Below, one piece after another: positions 10,701-16,675 of a stretch of DNA of 64,000 bases. The stretch's first letter is position 1, and every line of letters begins with the position of its first letter. Below the pieces are notes generated by a model. That model saw only the letters and a list, made by a program, of their open reading frames with translations, was not told where the DNA came from and did no database searches. A program made the translations under genes and the position numbers. This DNA is from Bacteroidota bacterium (lineage in GTDB: Bacteria > Bacteroidota > Bacteroidia > Palsa-948): contig JACQAL010000022.1 in assembly GCA_016195025.1 (NCBI GenBank), forward strand, positions 1 to 64,000. The letters run 5' to 3'.

Positions 10701-13700
10701 CCGCAGGACCGGTGCATCCGCTCACAGTTGCAGTTACGGAATAAGTTCCGCCAGCGGCAGAAGTAACAGCGGAGATAACAGGATTCTGCGCAGCAGAAGT
10801 AAAACTATTTGGTCCGTTCCAATTATACGTTGCTCCCGAAATGGTGCTTGCTGTCAAACTCAAATCACCTCCTAAACAAACAGGAGAATTACTTCCCGCG
10901 GTGGGCGCAGCAGGAATCGGATTTACTGTTACGGAAGTGGTAGTGGTCGGATTACTTGTGCAGCCATTGACAGCCGTTACGGTAACAGAATAAGTTCCCG
11001 ATGCCGCAGTGGTAGCAGCCGTGATAGTTGGGTTCTGCAATGTGGAAGAAAAACCATTGGGTCCGTTCCATTGATAAGTTACTCCGGCAACTGTGGAAGC
11101 AGTGAGAGAAAGATTTTGCCCGTCACAAATGGGCGAATTGCTTCCCGCAGTGGAAGCAGAAGGAGAAACATTTATTGCGACCACTGTTGTTCCCGCAGGT
11201 CCCGTGCATCCTGAAACAGTTGCCGTAACAGAATAAGTTCCGGCTGCCGCAGTGGTTACGCTTGCAATGGTTGGATTCTGCAACGTAGAAGTGAAACTGT
11301 TTGGTCCGTTCCAATTATAAGTTGCACCGCTGACAGTGCTCGCAGTCAAACTCAACGTGTAGCCCGTACAAACTGTGCTATTGCTTCCCGCGCTGGGCGC
11401 TGCAGGCGGAGGGCTAATGGTTACACTCACTGTTCCGGCAGCACCGGTGCATCCGCCAACAGTGGCAGTTACAGAATAAGTTCCGTCTTCTGCAGTGGTT
11501 ACACTTGATATAGTAGGATTCTGATTTGCTGAAGTGAAACTGTTCGGACCATTCCATGAATAGGTTGCGCCTGAAATGGTGCTTGCAGTCAAACTCAATG
11601 TTGTTCCCGTGCAAAGCGGACCATTGCTTCCCGCAGTGGGAGCCGCAGGAGTTTGGTTTATGGTAACACTGGTAGTTGCAGTGGAACTGGTGCAGCCGTT
11701 TGTGGTGGCAGTTACGGAATAGGTTCCGCCTGCGGCAGTGGTTACACTTGCTATGGTAGGATTCTGCGAAGCGGAAGTAAAACTATTCGGTCCATTCCAC
11801 GAATAAGTAGTTCCGGTGGAAGTGGCGGTTAAACTCAATGTTTGCCCGGAACAAACCGTGCTGTTGCTTCCCGCAGTTGGTGCGGCTGGAGTTTGCTGAA
11901 TGGTAACGCTTGTTGTTGCTGTGGAACTGGTGCATCCGTTTGTAGTTGCCGTAACAGAATAAGTTCCATTCGCGGCAGTAGTTACACTTGATATAGTAGG
12001 ATTCTGAGAAGCGGAAGTAAAACTATTCGGACCGTTCCACGAATAAGTCGTTCCGCTGGAAGTGGCGGTTAAACTCAGCGTTTGCCCCGAACAAACGGTG
12101 CTGTTGCTTCCCGGGGTGGGCGCAACAGGAGTTTGATTAATTGCAACCACAGTGATCGCATCCGGTCCCACACATCCGTTAACCGAAGCAGACACTGTAT
12201 AAGTTCCGGCAGCGGCAGTTGTAACGCTTGCAATAGTTGGATTCTGCAGTGTAGAAGTGAAACTATTCGGACCGCTCCATGAATACACCGCGCTCGAAAC
12301 AGAATTGGAAGTCAAAGAAAGTGTTTTGCCGGAACAAACCGTTGAGTTGCTTCCGGGAGTCAGCGCAGAAGGAGTTTGGGTAATCGTAACACTGGTTGTT
12401 CCTGCTGCGCTTGTGCATCCGTTTGTTGTGGCAGTAACAGAATAAGTTCCGCCTGCGGCAGTAGTTACACTTGATATGGTAGGATTCTGAGAAGCGGAAG
12501 TAAAACTGTTGGGACCGTTCCACGAGTAAGTTGTTCCTGTAGAAGTGGCGGTTAAACTCAATGTTTGTCCCGAGCAAACTGTGCTGTTGCTTCCCGCAGT
12601 TGGTGCGGCTGGAGTTTGCTGAATGGTAACGCTCGTTGTTGCAGTAGCACTGGTACATCCGTTTGTAGTTGCCGTTACAGAATAAGTTCCGCCTGCGGCA
12701 GTGGTGACACTTGAAATAGTAGGATTCTGAGAAGCGGAAGTAAAACTATTCGGTCCGTTCCACGAATAAGTAGTTCCGGTGGAAGTGGCGGTTAAACTTA
12801 GTGTTTGCCCTGAGCAAACTGTGCTGTTGCTTCCCGCAGTTGGTGCAGCCGGAGTTTGCTGAATGGTAACGCTCGTTGTTGCTGTGGAACTGGTGCATCC
12901 GTTTGTGGTTGCAGTAACAGAATAAGTTCCGCCTGCGGCAGTGGTTACACTTGCTATGGTAGGATTCTGCGAAGCGGAAGTAAAACTATTCGGTCCATTC
13001 CACGAATAAGTTGTTCCGGTGGAAGTGGCGGTTAAACTCAATGTTTGTCCCGAGCAAACGGTGCTGTTGCTTCCCGCAGCAGGAGCAACGGGAGTTTGCT
13101 GAATGGTAACGCTCGTTGTTGCAGTGGAACTGGTGCATCCGTTTGTGGTGGCAGTTACAGAATACGTTCCGTCTGCGGCAGTGGTTACACTTGCTATAGT
13201 AGGATTCTGATTGGTAGAAGTAAAACTATTGGGACCATTCCATGAATAAGTTGTTCCGGTGGAAGTAGCCGTTAAACTCAGTGTTTGTCCCGAGCAAACA
13301 GTTGAATTACTTCCCGCAGTTGGCGCTGCCGGAGTTTGCTGAATGGTAACGCTCGTTGTTGCAGTTGAACTTGTACAACCATTAGTAGTTGCCGTTACAG
13401 AATAGGTTCCGCTTGCCGCGGTGGTGACAGGTGAAATAGTTGGATTTTGTAAGGCAGAAGCGAAACTATTCGGTCCGTTCCACGAATAAGATGTTCCGGT
13501 GGAAGTAGCAGTTAAACTCAGCGCTTGTCCTGAGCAAACGGTGCTGTTGCTTCCTGCAGTTGGCGCAGCGGGAGTTTGCTGAATGGTAACGCTTGTTGTT
13601 GCAGTGGAACTGGTGCATCCGTTTGTTGTTGCAGTCACGGAATAGGTTCCACCTGCGGCAGTGGTTACACTTGCTATAGTAGGATTCTGCGAAGCGGAAG

Positions 13701-16206
13701 TAAAACTATTCGGTCCGTTCCAAGAATAAGTAGTTCCGGTGGAAGTGGCAGTTAAACTCAATGTTTGCCCCGAGCAAACTGTGCTGTTGCTTCCCGCAGC
13801 AGGCGCGGCTGGAGTTTGCTGAATGGTAACGCTTGTTGTTGCCGTGGAACTCGTGCATCCGTTTGTGGTGGCAGTTACGGAATATGTTCCGCCTGCGGCA
13901 GTGGTTACACTTGCTATAGTAGGATTCTGTGAAGCGGAAGTAAAACTATTGGGACCGTTCCACGAGTAAGTTGTTCCGGTGGAAGTGGCGGTTAAACTCA
14001 ATGTTTGTCCCGAGCAAACCGTGCTGTTGCTTCCCGCAGTTGGTGCAACCGGGGTTTGCTGAATGGTAACGCTCGTTGTTGCTGTGGAACTGGTGCATCC
14101 GTTTGTGGTTGCAGTTACGGAATAAGTTCCACCTGCGGCAGTGGTTACACTTGCTATAGTAGGATTCTGTGAAGCGGAAGTAAAACTATTGGGACCGTTC
14201 CATGAATAAGTTGTTCCGGTGGAAGTGGCGGTTAAACTCAATGTTTGCCCTGAGCAGACAGTTGAATTGTTTCCCGCAACGGGAGCAGCGGGAGTTTGCT
14301 GAATGGTAACGCTCGTTGTTGCTGTGGAACTGGTGCATCCGTTTGTGGTGGCAGTAACAGAATACGTTCCGCCTGCGGCAGTAGTCACACTTGAAATGGT
14401 AGGATTCTGTGAAGCGGAAGTAAAACCATTCGGACCATTCCACGAATAAGTAGTTCCTGTGGAAGTAGCAGTTAAACTTAATGTTTGCCCCGAGCAGACA
14501 GTTGAATTGCTTCCCGCAGCAGGCGCAGCCGGAGTTTGCTGAATGGTAACGCTTGTTGTTCCTGCTGCGCTGGTGCAGCCGCTCACAGTTGCCGTTACAG
14601 AATAAGTTCCGTTTGCGGCAGTGGTCACGCTTGCTATAGTAGGATTCTGCGAAGCGGAAGTGAAACTATTGGGACCATTCCACGAATAGGTGGCGCCTGC
14701 AACAGTGCTGGAAGAAAGAGAAAGTGTTTGCCCCGAACAAACGGTGCTGTTGCTGCTTGCCGAGGGAGCGGAAGGAGTTTGCGTTACCGTTACGCTTACT
14801 GTTCCCGCTGAGCCGGTGCATCCGCTCACGGTGGCGGTAACGGAATACGTTCCTGCTGCATCAGTGGTGATACTGCTGATGGTTGGATTCTGCGAAGCGG
14901 AAGTAAAACTATTGGGTCCGTTCCAACTATACGTTGCGCCAGCAATGGTGCTTGAAGACAAACTCAATGTTTGCCCCGAGCAAACCGGATTGGGAGTGGC
15001 CGATGCCGTGGGAGCGGCAGGCGTTTGATTCACCGTGACGGAGCCCGTTCCCGCAGTGCTGGTGCAGCCGCTGGTAGTGGCGGTAACGGAATAAGTTCCG
15101 TTTCCCGCAGTGGTAATGCTTGCTATGGTTGGATTCTGATTAGTGGAAGTAAAACTGTTCGGTCCGTTCCACGAATAAGTTGTGCCGGTGCTCGATGCCG
15201 ATAAACTTAATGTTTGCCCCGAGCAAACGGGGTTGGGAGTACCCGTAACAGTAGGAGGTGAAGGAGTAACTTGTGATGCGACATTCACCGTTTGCGTAAC
15301 TGCCGCGCAACTGCTTATTGTGTCCATTACGGTTACTGTATAATTTCCCACTCCGGCAGAAATAGAAGAAGTGGTGGCTCCCGTGTTCCATGTAAAAGTA
15401 TAAGGCGATGCGCCTCCCGAAGGCGTTGCCTGCAGGGTTACGTTGGGTCCTCCCGTGCATATAACAGGGCTGGAAGGAGAAATTGAAACCGTGAGCGCGG
15501 GAGAAACATATACTCTTGCCGTATCGCAATAATTTCCGCTGCTGCAGCCGGTAAATTGTCCGCATGCCGTGTATTTAATAACGGCTGGCGCTCCCACACC
15601 GGGAGTTACGGTGGTGGTGTTGCAACTGGTGCAACTCAAATAGGAATTATACTGCCCCGGTGTTCCCGGGTAAACTGAATTCCAGGTAACGTTGGTAAGC
15701 CCGTTTGCCGTAAGGGTTCCTCCGCATCCTATGCGAATGCCTTTGCTTTGCGTTACGGAATAGCCGCTGCTGGCTGAAATGGTATCTTCGTCCGCATCGC
15801 CTCCCGCTTTGCAGTAGGTAATACAGAAAGTGGTAAAACCGCCCGCGCATGCCTTTGTTCCTATGGAAGTGGGGTTACCGCAGCCGGCAAAACAAGTATC
15901 TATGGAGTAAACTCCGCCACCGGGAGGAGCCGGTTTAACGTTAAAGCCCAGTTGTGTGGTTTTGGGATTAACTGTAATATTAAACTTAATGCATTTGTCC
16001 GGGCTGCTTGCACCGCAGCAGAGCCCGTTGCGGGGACCCACGCTGAGAATTACAGTGGTATCGGAATTTTTGGAAAAATCAACCGTATATACAGGAACAG
16101 TTCCATCGCAGTTTCCGCAAGTGGTGCACGATTGCGCTGCTGCTTCTTTTGCAAGAGGCAGAGAAAGCAAAATGGTTATAAAAATAAACCTGTAAAAACG
16201 CATCAA
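1726..16206 (-). CDS. Giant repeat adhesin-like protein with T9SS type B sorting domain
   Basis: A 4826-residue exported protein. Layout: signal peptide (about 1-25, ending EAAAQ); a Cys-rich N-terminal region (about 26-235, some 17 Cys); a short beta domain (about 236-312); 31 Ig-like units of about 81 residues (about 313-2820), each with two Cys in VCSGQ- and SGCT-like positions and a WNGPNSFTS core; 16 units of about 88 residues beginning NAGADQTVC-like (about 2821-4233); six PKD domains with WNWNFGDG-type motifs (about 4234-4734); and a gliding-motility-associated type B C-terminal domain (about 4735-4826) with the hallmark PSAFTPNGDGVND and a closing GDVTIIR. The likely role is a cell-surface adhesin exported by T9SS, comparable in layout to SprB, with the paired SprF-like gene just downstream. 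Units between about 11650 and 14760 are nearly identical in DNA, so copy number may vary or be misassembled. The start is the ATG at 16206, directly before the signal peptide. Confidence 0.9.
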   Translation of the reverse strand: MMRFYRFIFITILLSLPLAKEAAAQSCTTCGNCDGTVPVYTVDFSKNSDTTVILSVGPRNGLCCGASSPDKCIKFNITVNPKTTQLGFNVKPAPPGGGVYSIDTCFAGCGNPTSIGTKACAGGFTTFCITYCKAGGDADEDTISASSGYSVTQSKGIRIGCGGTLTANGLTNVTWNSVYPGTPGQYNSYLSCTSCNTTTVTPGVGAPAVIKYTACGQFTGCSSGNYCDTARVYVSPALTVSISPSSPVICTGGPNVTLQATPSGGASPYTFTWNTGATTSSISAGVGNYTVTVMDTISSCAAVTQTVNVASQVTPSPPTVTGTPNPVCSGQTLSLSASSTGTTYSWNGPNSFTSTNQNPTIASITTAGNGTYSVTATTSGCTSTAGTGSVTVNQTPAAPTASATPNPVCSGQTLSLSSSTIAGATYSWNGPNSFTSASQNPTISSITTDAAGTYSVTATVSGCTGSAGTVSVTVTQTPSAPSASSNSTVCSGQTLSLSSSTVAGATYSWNGPNSFTSASQNPTIASVTTAANGTYSVTATVSGCTSAAGTTSVTIQQTPAAPAAGSNSTVCSGQTLSLTATSTGTTYSWNGPNGFTSASQNPTISSVTTAAGGTYSVTATTNGCTSSTATTSVTIQQTPAAPVAGNNSTVCSGQTLSLTATSTGTTYSWNGPNSFTSASQNPTIASVTTAAGGTYSVTATTNGCTSSTATTSVTIQQTPVAPTAGSNSTVCSGQTLSLTATSTGTTYSWNGPNSFTSASQNPTIASVTTAAGGTYSVTATTNGCTSSTATTSVTIQQTPAAPAAGSNSTVCSGQTLSLTATSTGTTYSWNGPNSFTSASQNPTIASVTTAAGGTYSVTATTNGCTSSTATTSVTIQQTPAAPTAGSNSTVCSGQALSLTATSTGTSYSWNGPNSFASALQNPTISPVTTAASGTYSVTATTNGCTSSTATTSVTIQQTPAAPTAGSNSTVCSGQTLSLTATSTGTTYSWNGPNSFTSTNQNPTIASVTTAADGTYSVTATTNGCTSSTATTSVTIQQTPVAPAAGSNSTVCSGQTLSLTATSTGTTYSWNGPNSFTSASQNPTIASVTTAAGGTYSVTATTNGCTSSTATTSVTIQQTPAAPTAGSNSTVCSGQTLSLTATSTGTTYSWNGPNSFTSASQNPTISSVTTAAGGTYSVTATTNGCTSATATTSVTIQQTPAAPTAGSNSTVCSGQTLSLTATSTGTTYSWNGPNSFTSASQNPTISSVTTAAGGTYSVTATTNGCTSAAGTTSVTITQTPSALTPGSNSTVCSGKTLSLTSNSVSSAVYSWSGPNSFTSTLQNPTIASVTTAAAGTYTVSASVNGCVGPDAITVVAINQTPVAPTPGSNSTVCSGQTLSLTATSSGTTYSWNGPNSFTSASQNPTISSVTTAANGTYSVTATTNGCTSSTATTSVTIQQTPAAPTAGSNSTVCSGQTLSLTATSTGTTYSWNGPNSFTSASQNPTIASVTTAAGGTYSVTATTNGCTSSTATTSVTINQTPAAPTAGSNGPLCTGTTLSLTASTISGATYSWNGPNSFTSANQNPTISSVTTAEDGTYSVTATVGGCTGAAGTVSVTISPPPAAPSAGSNSTVCTGYTLSLTASTVSGATYNWNGPNSFTSTLQNPTIASVTTAAAGTYSVTATVSGCTGPAGTTVVAINVSPSASTAGSNSPICDGQNLSLTASTVAGVTYQWNGPNGFSSTLQNPTITAATTAASGTYSVTVTAVNGCTSNPTTTTSVTVNPIPAAPTAGSNSPVCLGGDLSLTASTISGATYNWNGPNSFTSAAQNPVISAVTSAAGGTYSVTATVSGCTGPAGTTSVVVNTAPATPSPGSNSPVCTGKTLSLTTSSVPAGSYNWSGPNSFTSSLQNPTIAGVSSAAAGTYSLYISVPGCVSSSTGTVAVTINQTPSPPTPLSSNSPVCSGNNLSLDASTVASVTYNWKGPNSFTSTDEDPVLSGVSTAAGGTYSVSITSAAGCTSSTATISVTVNQTPSAPTASSNSPLCTGVTLSLTASTLAGATYNWNGPNSFTSTLQNPTIASVTTDNAGTYSVTATKSGCTGPAGTVSVTISAPTSPTAGSNSPVCSGKDLSLTASTISGAAYNWTGPNSFTSTDQNPVIVAITTAGSGTYSVTSTVSGCTGPVVPISITVNPTPATPSPSSNSPVCVGFTLSLSSNLISGTTYSWSGPNSFTSSLQNPTIAGVTTDNAGTYSVNVTSSSNGCVSNTATTSVTINVIPSSPSPASSNSPVCSGQTLSLTATTVTGATYSWNGPNSFTSATQNPTIASVTTAAAGTYSVTAKVSGCTSPSATVFVTVNQTPSAPVAGSNSPVCDGNDLSLTASSVGSTYSWNGPNGFTSALQNPVISAVTSAAAGTYSVTATSVAGCTGPAGTTSVSITPLPAAPSAGSNSPVCSGQTVSLTASTISGATYSWSGPNSFTSTAQNPVISSVTTAASGTYSVTATVSGCPGAAGTVAVTINQTPSAPAASSNSPVCSGQTLSLTAATSGSPSYSWNGPNGFTSASQNPTIASVTTAANGTYSVTATENGCTGPAATTSVTINQTPSAPTAGNNSPICSGSTLSLTASTITGATYSWNGPNGFSSTLQNPTIASASTSDAGTYTVNATVSGCTSTDATTSVTINQTPSSPTAGSNSPVCSGKILSLTASTISGATYSWSGPLSYTSTSQNPTISSVTTAMSGTYSVTALVGGCGSSTATVSVTINQTPVISAGANSPVCTGSTISLSATTISGATYNWSGPNSFTSTLQNPTIASATSANAGNYTVTATSSAGCISNNAIKNVIVTQGITANAGANQTVCGNNSTVSLNGNVSGGSTTGIWSTSGSGGFIPGNTTLNGNYIPSNADTATGKVTLTLTSTNNGGCPAAVSSMTVTITHAPTANAGADQTVCANNADVALNGSVNSSATGGNWASSGTGTFTPNSSTLNAVYHPSAADTTAGTVTLVLTTTGVGSCSPATDTMKVTITHAPVANAGADISVCSNNANASLNGSSSTGTGTWSTLGSGTFSPNNTTLNATYVPGAADISAGSVNLILTTTGNGNCNAEKDTVAIIFTAPPTASAGGNQTVCANNSVVALSGTSSTGSGHWSSLGTGIFSPNSNTLNATYTPSASDISAGSVALTLTTLNNGGCIAVSSQMTITITPAPTANAGADQTVCSNNAGVILSGSFTVSSGAQWSTSGDGTFSPDNITMNATYNPGSADTSSGSVTIVLTTTGNGLCNAVSDTMMLTITKAPNVNAGASTVACKNNANVPLNGTSSTGSGTWSTSGSGTFNPNANTLNATYMSSTADTTAGSVTLTLTSANNGNCAAVTSTLVITYIDKPIVFAGNDTTVCSNNDTVYLSGTSNTGSGAWTTNGSGTFTNASLLNTTYVPSAADISAGTINIILTSTKNGTCNPVKDTMKVSFAPSPTANAGADQTVCANNAVVTLNGSFTVSSGAGWTTLGSGTFSPDTSTMNATYTPSAADTTAGSVTIILTTTGNGGCLAVSDSMLITINHAPIVDAGPDQLICFSNLVATLNGNSSTGSGTWTTLGSGTFANSNSLSTTYTPSNADTSAGSVQLILSSANNGLCNPVSDTLLLTFTNTPNVNAGADQTLCANNATVTLTGTSSTGAGLWTTAGTGTFMPNDSSLNASYIPSASDISSGSITITLTSLQGCAPASDSLNVTFTPKPVVNAGIDQTVCAGTMSAVLNGSVTGGATTGQWTTSGSGTFSPNNTTLNATYNLSAADSAAGSITLTLTSTGNGNCLAVSDKMKIFVMQPPLAFAGNDTSICGIQLQLNGIISGGAGTGIWSTLPAGHGAFSPADTILGADYGFAPGDSIISLVLSSTNNGPCPASSDTMTVNITPQPAANAGADIFVCKNNLVAPLNGQVFYTSSGVWQTSGTGTFVPNDTTLNGNYIPSSADTTAGSVTLLLITGGQGICPGDTDSVMVFFTAPPVVNAGANVTICQGDTIAQLNGSVSVGTTTGQWSTLGSGTFVPNDSTLNASYILSSADTAAGGVTLVLSSTNNGTCLAVTDTVQIIITPLPVVNAGIDLTVCANNAAVALTGSITVGSTTGYWTTSGSGTFAPDSSALNAVYTPSAGDTAAGTITLVLTSTKGCNAITDTMLLIITDAPDVFAGNDTAICEGLSLALNGSINSAATGGVWTTSGTGTFVPNDSTLNAVYTPSTADAVAGSVTLVLTSTGNGQCLAVSDTMILSIGRSPVAGFSYSKICTGQSITFTDTSSVISVNDSIVAWNWTIGGGNDTVQNPSYTYSVSGTDSVTLIVTSSIGCTDTAYHIVNINPTPAASFTFSVDCQKDSVFFTNTSTIASGNIISWNWNFGDGDTSALQNPAHNYTATGTYTVTLTVVSDSGCTDIFSDTVAPCSHVTAGFISSSSVCTGQTISFTDISFVMQGDSIVSWNWSFGDGGTDNVQNPSHTYSQSGTDTVSLIVFTNLGLIDTAVHIITINPSPAASFSFVTTCAVDTMFFTNTSTIAGGNIISWNWNFGDTASGANNISSLQNPVHHYDSLGNYIVVLTVTSDSGCTSTFTDTVTPVKGVIAAFSHTGNCNFSYAFTDSSFVANGDTISNCVWDFGDGSPISSASCNPSHTYSASGTYVITHTVTTSGGCSSVAAYTLTVTAPPSADFSPNNGTYNVGAVIDFVDHSSNATSWLWNFGDGNSSTQENPSHQFNQNGTLDVMLIVTNNDGCPDTAKYSFIFNTNIVAVPSAFTPNGDGVNDILKVRGGPLKEMDWRIYNEWGNELFHATDQTQGWDGTYKGKLEPAGRYVYTLTGTTFGDEEINKKGDVTIIR
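11650..14760 (-). repeat. Homogenised 240-bp tandem units inside the giant gene
   Basis: The phrase GAGTTTGCTGAATGGTAACG recurs at exactly 240-base spacing from about 12608 to 14528, with a further copy near 11888. Each unit encodes one 80-residue Ig-like repeat, and neighbouring units differ by only a few bases, whereas units before 11650 differ much more. A divergent unit (12120-12360, CSGKTLSLTSNSV) sits inside the block. This pattern fits recent tandem duplication or gene conversion. Confidence 0.85.
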
Positions 16207-16244
16207 ATTATAAATAGGGAATTAGAAGTTATATATGCCTTGTC

Positions 16245-16261
16245 GAACGTAAAAAACGTTC
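16245..16261. promoter_or_regulatory. Inverted repeat upstream of the giant gene
   Basis: GAACGT (16245-16250) and ACGTTC (16256-16261) are perfect 6-bp arms around AAAAA. The element lies 39 bases before the start codon of the giant gene, where an operator or leader structure could sit. No clear TAnnTTTG box was found in this leader; the nearest approach on the minus strand, a TACTTTG around 16311, is one base short. A regulatory role is only a suggestion. Confidence 0.3.
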
Positions 16262-16360
16262 AAAAGGTTTCAAAATCTTTTCAAAAAGCTTCATTGATTT
16301 GTAATGCTGCCAAAGTAGTATTTTTTGTTGAATATTGAGGTTTTAATTTTCGCAATCGGA

Positions 16361-16675
16361 AATTGCCGTACCAACGGTGGCGTGGTTGGTACGAACGCTG
16401 ACGATTGCCGTACCAACGGTGACGTGGTTGGTACGAACGCTGACGATTGCCGCACCAACGGTGGCGTGGTTGGTACGAACGCTGGCGATTGCCGTACCAA
16501 CGGTGACGTGGTTGGTACGAACGCTGACGATTGCCGCACCAACGGTGGCGTGGTTGGTACGAACGCTGGCGATTGCCGCACCAACGCTGACGTGGTTGGT
16601 ACGAACGCTGGCGATATTCGTACCACTGCTGGCGTGAGTAGTACGAACATGGACGATTTACGCACCATTAATAAT
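16361..16675. repeat. 21/42-bp tandem array, 15 half-units, running into the selD 3' end
   Basis: Two alternating 21-base forms, GATTGCCGTACCAACGGTGG(C) and GTGGTTGGTACGAACGCTGG(C), repeat from 16361 with no spacer. The last unit (16655-16675) overlaps the final codons and stop of selD. Each 42-base pair contains the inverted arms GTACCAAC and GTTGGTAC separated by 9 bases, so the array could form a row of six hairpins. Because the unit is a multiple of three, several frames stay open on both strands and give heptad-repeat peptides. No signal peptide, start context or conserved domain supports a real protein. With 16207-16360 it fills the gap between selD and the giant gene. Confidence 0.85.

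Noticed and set aside
16361-16675. CRISPR array
   Set aside because: Alternating 21-base units without spacers of unique sequence and no cas genes.
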